Source of the DNA: Clostridia bacterium
GTDB lineage: Bacteria > Bacillota > Clostridia > TANB77 > CAG-508
NCBI GenBank assembly: GCA_900753165.1
Contig: CAADYC010000030.1
Coordinates: forward strand, 1 to 13,040
Length of the DNA stretch: 13,040 nt
Reading direction: 5' to 3'
The notes beneath the pieces were generated by a model. That model saw only the letters and a program-made list of their open reading frames with translations. It was not told where the DNA came from and did not search any database. This document shows, one piece after another, positions 1-6,787 of this stretch; within the stretch, counting starts at the first letter, position 1; each line of letters opens with the position of its first letter. The translations under genes were made by a program, and so were the position numbers.

Positions 1-244
1 TTACATCATCTAATGTTGCATTTCCTTGCTTTGCTATTTGCAATTCTTGCAATCCCATTGTTAACTGTTCTTTCATTTCCGATTCTATATTTGCTTTTTT
101 AGCCTGTTTTACCTTTGCAAATATTCCATTTTCCCTACCTAAACTTGCTATTGCTATTCCTGCTAGCAATAATAAAACAATTATTGTTATCACTAATGCT
201 ACAAGTGTTATACCTTTTTGACTTTTTAACTTTTGTACTTTCAT
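1..244 (-). CDS. Type IV prepilin-like protein, N-terminal part (runs off the left edge)
   Basis: Reading the minus strand from ATG at 244 gives 81 residues with no stop before the window edge, so the C-terminus lies outside. The chain begins with a short basic leader (MKVQKLKSQKG) followed by a hydrophobic helix starting ITLVALVITI and continuing to about residue 34, then a charged, amphipathic helix rich in Lys, Glu and Gln. This is the class III signal of prepilins and pseudopilins: prepilin peptidase (PilD type) would cut after Gly11 and the helix would anchor the subunit in the membrane. The usual Glu at position +5 of the mature protein is Ala here. A ribosome binding site, AAGGAAG, lies 9 bases upstream (254-260). 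The protein could be a major pilin, a minor pseudopilin or a surface protein using the same sorting signal; the visible part does not decide. Confidence 0.82.
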   Translation of the reverse strand, partial: MKVQKLKSQKGITLVALVITIIVLLLLAGIAIASLGRENGIFAKVKQAKKANIESEMKEQLTMGLQELQIAKQGNATLDDV

Positions 245-280
245 TTCTAAATTCTTCCTTTCTATTGATAATTTTGTTTA

Positions 281-299
281 TGTGTATTGTTAATACACA
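281..299. promoter_or_regulatory. Perfect 8-bp inverted repeat, candidate operator
   Basis: TGTGTATT (281-288), spacer GTT, AATACACA (292-299). The arms are exact reverse complements. The repeat lies between the divergent prepilin and XRE-regulator genes and abuts the -10 box of the predicted prepilin promoter on the minus strand, so a bound protein would cover the start of transcription. That the neighbouring XRE protein binds it is an inference from position and symmetry. Confidence 0.5.
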
Positions 300-328
300 C
301 TATATCATAAAACTTATTATAAAATCAA
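299..328 (-). promoter_or_regulatory. Predicted sigma-A-type promoter of the prepilin gene
   Basis: On the minus strand, a -35 box TTGATT (328-323) and a -10 box TATAGT (304-299) are separated by 18 bases. The predicted start falls in the palindrome at 281-299. I found no equally good promoter for the XRE gene on the plus strand; TATAAA at 318-323 could be its -10 but has no clear -35. Confidence 0.4.
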
Positions 329-370
329 TAGATAAATAAATATTTTTATTTTTTATTGGAGGTCCTGTAA

Positions 371-619
371 ATGAAAAAATTTAATGATTGTAGAAACATA
401 ATAGGCACTTTAGTTAAAGAACATAGAGAACAAAAAAATTATACTAAAACTGAACTTTCTCATAAACTAGAATTATTAGGAATTGAACTTGATAGATTTG
501 AACTTTATAAGATTGAAACTGCGAAAAAAAGTGTAAAAGATTTTGAATTAATTGCCTTATGCATGGTTTTAGACATTAATATGAATGAATTAAAAAAACA
601 CTTTGAAAAAAATATGTAA
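371..619 (+). CDS. Small XRE-family helix-turn-helix regulator
   Basis: This 82-residue protein is almost entirely one lambda-repressor-like (HTH_3/XRE) DNA-binding domain, about residues 8-70. Helices 2 and 3 are seen around TKTELSHKLELLGIELDR, followed by YKIETAKKSVKDFELIALCMVLD, which matches the family's conserved IE-x-G-x-R-x-(P/V)-x-x-x-x-L-x-x-(I/L)-A pattern only loosely. There is no second domain for ligand or dimer contacts, so it is probably a simple homodimeric repressor. GGAGGT at 358-363 sits 7 bases before the ATG. It is transcribed divergently from the prepilin gene with a palindrome between them, which suggests control of that gene and possibly of itself. A terminator follows directly. 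The target is not known from sequence. Confidence 0.82.
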   Translation: MKKFNDCRNIIGTLVKEHREQKNYTKTELSHKLELLGIELDRFELYKIETAKKSVKDFELIALCMVLDINMNELKKHFEKNM

Positions 620-641
620 ATTTACTATAATTACTATGTAA

Positions 642-674
642 AAAGCTCTCGATGTGAGAGCTTTCAACTTTTTT
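642..674 (+). terminator. Rho-independent terminator of the XRE gene
   Basis: A perfect 9-bp stem, AAAGCTCTC (642-650) with GAGAGCTTT (656-664), loop GATGT, is followed by CAACTTTTTT. It stands 22 bases after the XRE stop codon. Confidence 0.8.
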
Positions 675-694
675 ATGCAATTCTTTCAATTCTA

Positions 695-723
695 TTGTAG
701 CTACTAATTTGTTATGATATAAT
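695..723 (+). promoter_or_regulatory. Promoter of the murT-gatD fusion gene
   Basis: TTGTAG (-35, 695-700), a 17-base spacer, and an extended -10, TGATATAAT (715-723). The start would be near 730, giving a leader of about 70 bases. A second TATAAT at 767-772 has no good -35 at the right distance. Confidence 0.55.
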
Positions 724-802
724 CTACTAAAATTAATTATTGTACTATATACAAAAATAAATTTCATATAATATAAATTCAATCTTGAAAGGGCTGATAA
801 AA

Positions 803-3034
803 ATGAAAAACTTTTTCATAATTTTAGCAATGAAAATACTAAATTTAATACTAAAAATATGTCATAAAAATGGTGGAAACTTCTTAGGAAAAATTGCTTT
901 TGACTGGAATCCAGAAATATTTAAATACTTTAAAGTCAATTGTCCAGTAATCGCTGTATCTGCCACAAATGGAAAAACAATGACAAATAACTGCATAGGT
1001 TATACATTAAAAACTGCCGGAAATAAAGTCGTAAGTAATATTGAAGGAAACAACATGGAAACAGGTATCCTTTCAACTATATTAAAAAATTGTACTTTAA
1101 CTGGAAAAATCAAAGCAGATTACTTAGTTTTTGAAGTTGACGAAAGTTACATACCTGTTGTTTTTAAAGACTTTCGATTAGATACATTAGTAATTTTAAA
1201 CTTCTTCCGTGACCAATTAGATAGAAATGGTGAAGTTGAATCTTTAATTTTAAGGATAAATGCATTCTTAAAAACTTATACAGGAAATCTAATTTTAAAC
1301 AATGATGATCCTAATGTTGCACGACTTGGACAAGCTAATCCTTCTAACAATAATATTTATTATTTTAGTGTTGATAAATATAAATTTGCAACAGAACAAA
1401 TCAAAGAAGCTGGCGAAGGTAAATTCTGTCCGTTCTGTAAAACTAGACTAGAATATGAATATTATCAATACTCACATGTTGGAAAGTTCAAATGTCCAAA
1501 TTGTAATTTTGGTGATAATGAAATTTACAAATTAGCAACAAATGTTGATTTAAAAAATAGATGTTTTGATATTGATGAAAACACCTATAAAATAAATGGA
1601 AATAGTATATATTTAATTTATAATTATACTGCTGTATATTCAGTTTGTAGCTTGTATGGCATTTCAAATGATATTGTAAAAAAAGCTTTTTCAACATTCG
1701 CTTTAAATAATGGTCGTTTAGAAGAAATTAAAATAAATAATGTTCCTACTATAATAAATTTAGCTAAAAATCCAACTGGAAGTAATGTTAGTTTACGTAT
1801 TTTAAATGAAGATGATTCAGAAAAAGAATTGCTTTTTGTTTTAAATGATAATATTGCTGATGGTTTTGATGTTTCTTGGATTTGGGATATTAATTTTGAT
1901 AATTTGAATAATGTTTCTAGAATTATTACTTCTGGAACTCGTGCTTATGATATTGCTATTAGAATAAAAACCAGTGGCTTCCCTGCTGAAAAAATTGAAC
2001 CTTATTTGAATTTGGATGACGCCGTTAAGGCTTTGTATAAAACTGATGTAAAAAAATATGTTATTGCTAATTACACTTCTTTACAACCTACTAGACACGA
2101 ATTGAAAAGATTTGATGAAATGAATAAAAATAATAATATAACTAAGGTTGAGATTTCCCAAAAAGGAAAATTTAAAACAGATGTTGAAAATACTGAGATT
2201 GATGCAAAAGGAACTATTCAAAGTATTAGTAATACTGATAATTTAAAATATCAAAATAATAAAGAAAAATCAATCAAAATTTTATATTTATATCCTGATA
2301 TGCTAGAACTTTATGGTGATTATGGAAATATTCAAGTTCTAAAATATAGAATCGAATCTCGTGGCTATAAAGCCATTATTGATAGATATTCTATTGGTGA
2401 TACTGCCCCAAGCTTCAATGATTATGATATAATTTTTGCTGGTGGTGGTGCTGATAATGAACAAAGTATTTTAGCTGAAGATTTAGTTAAATATAAAGAT
2501 AATATAAAAGAAGCTGTTAATAATGGTGTATTTTTCTTACTTATTTGCGGTGCTTATCAATTATTTGGTAAATACTACAAAGGTGTTGAAGGTAATATTA
2601 TTCCTGGACTCGAAGTATTTGATTATTATACTGTTGCTAATCCTGACAGAAAGAAAAGATGTATTGGAAATATTGTTATAGAGACTAATTTATGTACAAG
2701 TACTGATAGTACTGATGTTCTTGAAAATTTAAAAACAAAAGTTATTGGTTTTGAAAATCATGGCGGACAAACTTTTGATATTTCTAATTATTTTGGAAAT
2801 GTTTTGTTTGGAAATGGTAATAAGTTTGGTGATTCAGAAGAAGGATTTTTCAAAAATAATGTTATTGCAACTTATTTACATGGTCCGCTTCTTTCAAAAA
2901 ATCCTGAACTTTGTGATTACATTATAAAATATTGTTTAGATAGAAAATATAATGAAAATATTGTGTTGGAACATTTAAATGATGAATTTGAAAATCTATG
3001 CAGAGAACAACTGTTAAATAGATTTTTAGGATAA
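803..3034 (+). CDS. murT-gatD: Fused lipid II isoglutaminyl synthase, MurT-GatD in one chain
   Basis: The 743-residue product joins both subunits of the enzyme that amidates the alpha-carboxyl of D-glutamate in the lipid II stem peptide, using glutamine and ATP. The MurT part (about 1-435) has the Mur ligase P-loop ATNGKT (54-59), the NFFRDQLDR motif, a zinc ribbon with Cys209, 212, 231 and 234, and the C-terminal DUF1727 domain with DNIADGFDVSW; its Asp349 aligns by eye with the Asp that completes the triad in the Staphylococcus aureus complex. An Asn/Lys-rich linker of about 55 residues follows. The GatD part (about 490-743) is a class I amidotransferase with nucleophile Cys582 in ICGAYQ, ENHGGQT, and His693 in YLHGP. 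ATG 803 is preferred to TTG 785 because GAAAGGG (787-793) lies 9 bases before it. In characterised species murT and gatD are separate adjacent genes. The residue after the P-loop GKT is Met, where Thr or Ser is usual. Confidence 0.93.
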   Translation: MKNFFIILAMKILNLILKICHKNGGNFLGKIAFDWNPEIFKYFKVNCPVIAVSATNGKTMTNNCIGYTLKTAGNKVVSNIEGNNMETGILSTILKNCTLTGKIKADYLVFEVDESYIPVVFKDFRLDTLVILNFFRDQLDRNGEVESLILRINAFLKTYTGNLILNNDDPNVARLGQANPSNNNIYYFSVDKYKFATEQIKEAGEGKFCPFCKTRLEYEYYQYSHVGKFKCPNCNFGDNEIYKLATNVDLKNRCFDIDENTYKINGNSIYLIYNYTAVYSVCSLYGISNDIVKKAFSTFALNNGRLEEIKINNVPTIINLAKNPTGSNVSLRILNEDDSEKELLFVLNDNIADGFDVSWIWDINFDNLNNVSRIITSGTRAYDIAIRIKTSGFPAEKIEPYLNLDDAVKALYKTDVKKYVIANYTSLQPTRHELKRFDEMNKNNNITKVEISQKGKFKTDVENTEIDAKGTIQSISNTDNLKYQNNKEKSIKILYLYPDMLELYGDYGNIQVLKYRIESRGYKAIIDRYSIGDTAPSFNDYDIIFAGGGADNEQSILAEDLVKYKDNIKEAVNNGVFFLLICGAYQLFGKYYKGVEGNIIPGLEVFDYYTVANPDRKKRCIGNIVIETNLCTSTDSTDVLENLKTKVIGFENHGGQTFDISNYFGNVLFGNGNKFGDSEEGFFKNNVIATYLHGPLLSKNPELCDYIIKYCLDRKYNENIVLEHLNDEFENLCREQLLNRFLG

Positions 3035-3039
3035 TAATT

Positions 3040-3064
3040 AAAGGCAGTTTTCCAGACTGCCTTT
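3040..3064. terminator. Two-way terminator between murT-gatD and nrdG
   Basis: A 9-bp perfect stem, AAAGGCAGT (3040-3048) with ACTGCCTTT (3056-3064), has a 7-base loop. It lies between two convergent genes, with AT-rich tails on both sides, so it can serve both. The U-tract is imperfect in each direction. Confidence 0.65.
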
Positions 3065-3077
3065 GATTTATTTACTT

Positions 3078-3605
3078 TTATAAATATTGTTCTTCTTTTA
3101 CTATTTTACCAGTTCTTATACTTTCTTTTACATCTAAAATTCTTTGATTTGAAGATCCTCTAAACTGAAGTTTTAAATCTTTTTTATCTTCTTCAAATTT
3201 CCCATCAACAATTACATCAATATATTTTAACAATTCTCTAGTTGTATTATTATTTTTTGACATATTTCCTATAACATCTTTTTCAAAATCAAAACCAGTA
3301 TAACACCATATATTTTTATCTGGAAACTTTTCTTTTACTTCTTTGACTAATGGTAATAATCCTTCTTGATTTTTTGGCTCAAGTGGTTCTCCTCCTAGAA
3401 GTGACAAACCTTCTATATAATCATGGTCCATGTATTCAATTATTTTTTGTTCTTCTTTTTCAGTGAATTTGTTCCCATAATTAAAATCCCATGCACATTG
3501 ATTAAAACATCCTTTGCAGTGGTGATTACATCCACTTACAAATAGAGAAACTCTAACTCCTTCACCATTTGCTACATCTATTTTCTTTATATCAGCATAA
3601 TTCAT
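3078..3605 (-). CDS. nrdG: Anaerobic ribonucleotide reductase activating protein (radical SAM)
   Basis: The 175-residue protein is the activase of class III ribonucleotide reductase. It uses a [4Fe-4S] cluster and S-adenosylmethionine to place the glycyl radical on NrdD. The cluster ligands are Cys26, Cys30 and Cys33 in SGCNHHCKGCFN, the CxxxCxxC signature. LSLLGGEPL is the SAM-contacting GGE motif, and WCYTGF is typical of NrdG. The length is usual for the family (about 155-180). AGGAGAA (3617-3611) lies 5 bases before the ATG. It follows nrdD by 51 bases in the same direction, so the two form an operon, but it has its own ribosome binding site and a palindromic repeat lies in the gap. Confidence 0.95.
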   Translation of the reverse strand: MNYADIKKIDVANGEGVRVSLFVSGCNHHCKGCFNQCAWDFNYGNKFTEKEEQKIIEYMDHDYIEGLSLLGGEPLEPKNQEGLLPLVKEVKEKFPDKNIWCYTGFDFEKDVIGNMSKNNNTTRELLKYIDVIVDGKFEEDKKDLKLQFRGSSNQRILDVKESIRTGKIVKEEQYL

Positions 3606-3624
3606 AAATATTCTCCTAAAAAAT

Positions 3625-3651
3625 GGATTTGGGGACGGGGCTTTAATCCCG
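3625..3651 (+). repeat. Dispersed GC-rich intergenic repeat, copy A
   Basis: The stretch has a GGGGACGGGG core flanked by GGATT (3625-3629) and AATCCCG (3645-3651), with T7 after it. It matches copy B at 8131-8159 (opposite strand) at about 24 of 29 positions. Both copies lie between co-directional genes of an operon and stand out by their G-runs in this AT-rich DNA. Copy A is written on the strand opposite to nrdDG, so its T-run does not make a terminator for those genes. The shape resembles REP-type elements, but no transposase is nearby. Confidence 0.65.
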
Positions 3652-3656
3652 TTTTT

Positions 3657-5783
3657 TTACATATGTAAAACTCTTTGCTTAATTTCTTTAGTCTTGCCGG
3701 TATTCCAGAAATTCTCACCTAAATATCCACAAGTACGTCTTACAACATTCATTTTACTATGGTCTTTATTACCACAATTTGGGCATTCCCATTCATTATT
3801 ATCATTTATAATAATCTCTCCATCAAATCCGCATACTTGGCAATAATCTGATTTTGTATTAAATTCTGCATATTGAATATTATCATAAATATATTTTACA
3901 GCAGTTTCTAGTGCTATCAAATTATGTTGCATATTTGGTATTTCAACATATGATATTGCTCCACCTGATGATATTTTTTGAAATTCACTTTCAAATGTTA
4001 ATTTTTCAAATGCATCTATTTTTTCTCTTACATCTACATGATATGAATTTGTATAATATCCTTTGTCTGTTACATCTTCAATTGTTCCGAATTTTTCTTT
4101 ATCAATACGAGCAAATTTGTAACATAAGCTTTCTGCTGGTGTTCCATATAATGCAAATCCGATATTTGTTTCTTTTTTCCATTTGTCAGTTGTCTCACGC
4201 AAATGTTTCATAACTTTTAACGCAAATTCATGTCCCTCTGGTGTTGTATGTGACACACCTTTCATCAATTTTGTCATTTCATATATTCCAATATATCCTA
4301 GTGACATTGTTGAATAACCACCATACAATAATTTGTCTATTTTTTCACCTTTTTGTAGCCTTGCTATTGCACCATATTGCCAATGTATTGGACTTATGTC
4401 TGATAAAGTTCCTAATAGTGCATAGTGTCTGCACATTAAAGCTTCTTTGCATAATTCTAGCCTTTCATCTAATAATTTCCAGAATTTTTCTTCATCACCT
4501 TCTGCTATTATTGCTACCTGTGGTAAATTAATGCTTACTACACCTTGATTAAATCTTCCTTCAAATTTGTAGTTTCCATTTTCATCTTTCCAAGGTGATA
4601 AGAAACTTCTGCATCCCATTGGACTAAATACATTGCCCTCATAATTTTCACGCATTTTCTTTGCTGATATGTAATCTGGGTACATTCTTTTTGCTGAACA
4701 TTTTACAGCAAGTCTTGTTAGATAGTCATATTTTCCACCTTTCAAGCAATTGTTTTCATCTAGAACATATACTAATTTTGGAAAAGCTGGTGTTACATAT
4801 ACTCCTACATCATTTTTTACACCTTGTATTCTTTGTTTTAAAATTTCTTCTATTATCATTGCATTTTCTTTTATGTATGGATCGTTTTCCTCTAAATGCA
4901 AAAATAATGTTACAAAAGGTGTTTGTCCATTTGTTGTCATCAATGTATTTATTTGATATTGAATAGTTTGAACTCCTGATTCTAATTCATGTCTTACTCT
5001 TGCATCAACTAATTCTTCTATTGTACTTCCTGATAATTTTCCTTTATATTTTTCTTCAATTTGTTTTTTATATTTATTATAACTTTTTCTTAAATATTTT
5101 CCTAAATGCTTCATATCAACAGATTGTCCACCATATTGATTACTTGCTACTGCTGCAATTATTTGTGTCATTACTATACATGCAACCTGAAAACTTTTTG
5201 GACTTTCTATTAATTTTCCATTCATTACTGTTCCATTGTCTAACATATCCCCTATATTTACTAAACAACAGTTAAATATTGGTTGAACAAAATAATCGGC
5301 ATCATGAAAGTGTAACACTCCATCTTGATGTGCTTTTACTATTTTTTCTGGTAATAGTAATCTATTTGTTAAATCTCTTGAAACTTCTCCTGCTATATAA
5401 TCTCTTTGAGTTGATGCAAGCATTGTGTTTTTATTTGAATTTTCTTCTGCTAATTCTTTGTTTTCATTTCTTATTAATCCTAGAATTGATTCATCTGTTG
5501 TGTTTGATTTTCTAACTAATGCTCTGTTATAACGATAAACAATATATTCTTTTGCTAATTTATGTTTTCCAATATCCATTAATTTTTCTTCTATAATATC
5601 TTGAACATCTTCAACTAAAATTCTTTTTTTCCCTAAACTTTCTATATAATCTATTATTTCTTTTATTTCTTCTTTTGTTGCTTTTTCTTTTCCTGTTACG
5701 TCTCTGTTTGCTTTTTCTATTGCAACTGCTATTTTTTGTCTGTCATAATCTACTATTCTTCCATCTCTTTTTATAATTTTCAT
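3657..5783 (-). CDS. nrdD: Anaerobic ribonucleoside-triphosphate reductase (class III)
   Basis: The 708-residue enzyme reduces ribonucleoside triphosphates to dNTPs under anoxia by glycyl-radical chemistry, with formate as usual reductant. Residues 1 to about 90 (KRDGRIVDYDRQKI) form an ATP-cone, the dATP/ATP activity switch. The catalytic barrel includes NCCLVNIGDML (Cys172/173) and PMGCRSFLSPW, whose Cys391 is the expected thiyl-radical residue. The C-terminus has the zinc site Cys648, 651, 667 and 670, followed by RRTCGYLG, with Gly686 as the radical glycine, at the same distance from the end as in known enzymes. All key residues are present and the length is normal (about 700-715). GGAGGA (5795-5790) precedes the ATG. 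It is the first gene of the nrdDG operon, divergent from a Crp-family regulator. Confidence 0.97.
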   Translation of the reverse strand: MKIIKRDGRIVDYDRQKIAVAIEKANRDVTGKEKATKEEIKEIIDYIESLGKKRILVEDVQDIIEEKLMDIGKHKLAKEYIVYRYNRALVRKSNTTDESILGLIRNENKELAEENSNKNTMLASTQRDYIAGEVSRDLTNRLLLPEKIVKAHQDGVLHFHDADYFVQPIFNCCLVNIGDMLDNGTVMNGKLIESPKSFQVACIVMTQIIAAVASNQYGGQSVDMKHLGKYLRKSYNKYKKQIEEKYKGKLSGSTIEELVDARVRHELESGVQTIQYQINTLMTTNGQTPFVTLFLHLEENDPYIKENAMIIEEILKQRIQGVKNDVGVYVTPAFPKLVYVLDENNCLKGGKYDYLTRLAVKCSAKRMYPDYISAKKMRENYEGNVFSPMGCRSFLSPWKDENGNYKFEGRFNQGVVSINLPQVAIIAEGDEEKFWKLLDERLELCKEALMCRHYALLGTLSDISPIHWQYGAIARLQKGEKIDKLLYGGYSTMSLGYIGIYEMTKLMKGVSHTTPEGHEFALKVMKHLRETTDKWKKETNIGFALYGTPAESLCYKFARIDKEKFGTIEDVTDKGYYTNSYHVDVREKIDAFEKLTFESEFQKISSGGAISYVEIPNMQHNLIALETAVKYIYDNIQYAEFNTKSDYCQVCGFDGEIIINDNNEWECPNCGNKDHSKMNVVRRTCGYLGENFWNTGKTKEIKQRVLHM

Positions 5784-5820
5784 TTTGTGTCCTCCAAAAT
5801 TTCTACATTTTTCTGTATTA

Positions 5821-5862
5821 ATTATATATCAATATTTTTCATTTTCTGTTGCATATATCACA
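5821..5862 (-). promoter_or_regulatory. nrdDG promoter with a CRP-like upstream site
   Basis: On the minus strand a consensus -10, TATAAT (5826-5821), lies 38 bases before nrdD with no good -35 at 17-18 bases. In its place is an imperfect CRP-like site, read on the plus strand as TGTTG CATATA TCACA (5847-5862). Its centre is about 40.5 bases before the predicted start (near 5814), the position of class II activators that replace a weak -35. The binding protein is inferred to be the divergent Crp-family regulator. Confidence 0.4.
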
Positions 5863-5936
5863 ATTTTTAAAATATATTTTTGAGTCAGCCTTGTTCTAAG
5901 ATTAGAAAAATATTACATTTTTGTTACATATTTTTT

Positions 5937-5950
5937 GTTGCAATTGCAAC
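5937..5950. promoter_or_regulatory. Perfect 14-bp palindrome, candidate operator
   Basis: GTTGCAATTGCAAC is its own reverse complement. It contains the -35 hexamer of the Crp-family gene promoter, so binding there would block that promoter. The position fits negative autoregulation, which is inferred. Confidence 0.5.
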
Positions 5951-5966
5951 TTTTTTGTTGTATAAT
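5938..5966 (+). promoter_or_regulatory. Promoter of the Crp/Fnr-family regulator
   Basis: TTGCAA (-35, 5938-5943), a 17-base spacer and a perfect TATAAT (-10, 5961-5966). The start would be near 5973, giving a leader of about 87 bases that I cannot assign to any riboswitch. Confidence 0.6.
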
Positions 5967-6059
5967 ATGCATCATAATAATATTAAAATAATTAGGCTTA
6001 ATATACTACAAATATTTATTAATGTCCTCTTATATAATTATTACATTGAGGTGAATATA

Positions 6060-6692
6060 ATGGAATATATCCAAGACATAGAAACTTTTTTAAAAGACTT
6101 TACATGTACTTGTAAAAGTGTTCAAAAGAAATCTTTCAAAAAAAATCAAACAATAACTACATATATCCAAAAAAGAAATCAAATTTGTATCCTTATAAAT
6201 GGTGAGGCTGATTTGGTAAGATATGATATGAATGGAGATAAAGCTATCATTGAGCATTTTACTAAAAATGATATTTTTGGTGAAGCTCTATATATTGTAA
6301 CTACTAATAATGAACTTTCTGTTGAGGCTAAAAAAGGTTGTGATGTTTTATTTTTTAATTATGATAATATTCACCAAAAATGTAGAAATAATTGTAAATT
6401 TCATCAAACTTTGTCAGAAAATTTTTCTAATTTGATTTTGAATAAAGTTATGGATTTAAATACTAGAGTTGAAATTTTGACAAAACGTTCTATTCGTGAA
6501 AAACTTCGTGGTTATTTTAATATTTTGTCTACTAGAAATTTAAGTAAAACTTTTATTCTTCCTTTTTCTTTGACTGATTTGGCTGATTATTTGAGTGTTG
6601 ATAGAAGTGCTATGATGAGAGAGATTAAGGCTCTAAAAGATGAAGGTTTTATTAAAAAAATGGGAAATAAAATTACTCTTTTATATAAATAA
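6060..6692 (+). CDS. Crp/Fnr-family transcriptional regulator
   Basis: The 210-residue protein has a cyclic-nucleotide-binding-like beta-barrel (about 15-105), a dimer helix (about 110-140), and a Crp-type winged helix-turn-helix (about 143-210) with recognition helix in LADYLSVDRSAMMREIKAL. The phosphate-binding Arg of true CRP is absent: IFGEALYIVTTNNELSVEA has no RxA, so cAMP is unlikely to be the ligand. It lacks the FNR pattern of N-terminal iron-sulfur cysteines but has Cys16/Cys18 (CTC) and Cys108/Cys112 (CRNNC). A Cys pair before FH is, as I recall, common in clostridial relatives. The frame is open back to 5880, but ATG 6060 is chosen because GAGGTG (6048-6053) lies 6 bases before it and the upstream residues look like noncoding DNA. 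Divergence from nrdDG suggests control of anaerobic dNTP synthesis. Confidence 0.88.
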   Translation: MEYIQDIETFLKDFTCTCKSVQKKSFKKNQTITTYIQKRNQICILINGEADLVRYDMNGDKAIIEHFTKNDIFGEALYIVTTNNELSVEAKKGCDVLFFNYDNIHQKCRNNCKFHQTLSENFSNLILNKVMDLNTRVEILTKRSIREKLRGYFNILSTRNLSKTFILPFSLTDLADYLSVDRSAMMREIKALKDEGFIKKMGNKITLLYK

Positions 6693-6725
6693 AAATATAC
6701 ATGAATTTATTATATAAATTGGTGG

Positions 6726-6787
6726 ATTAAAAAATGTAACACAATAAATTAAAATTATATAAAATTTATTGTGTTACATTTTTTAAT
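6726..6787. terminator. 25-bp perfect inverted repeat, two-way terminator
   Basis: The arms 6726-6750 and 6763-6787 are exact reverse complements around a 12-base AT loop. A-runs open and T-runs close the stem on both strands (T6 at 6779-6784). It lies between the convergent Crp-family gene and hisS, ending at the hisS stop codon. The stem is AT-rich but very long. Its perfection exceeds what a terminator needs, so a small mobile palindrome is a weaker alternative. Confidence 0.7.

Noticed and set aside
785..802. TTG start for murT-gatD at 785
   Set aside because: The Shine-Dalgarno GAAAGGG lies inside those codons, and ATG at 803 has ideal spacing.
3911..5515. Several 80-100 codon open frames on the plus strand opposite nrdD
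   Set aside because: They are hydrophobic, Leu/His-rich readings of the antisense of a well-conserved gene, with no ribosome binding sites. They come from codon bias in AT-rich DNA.
5880..6059. 60-residue N-terminal extension of the Crp-family protein
   Set aside because: It contains the promoter and palindrome, has no domain resemblance, and ATG 6060 has a good ribosome binding site.
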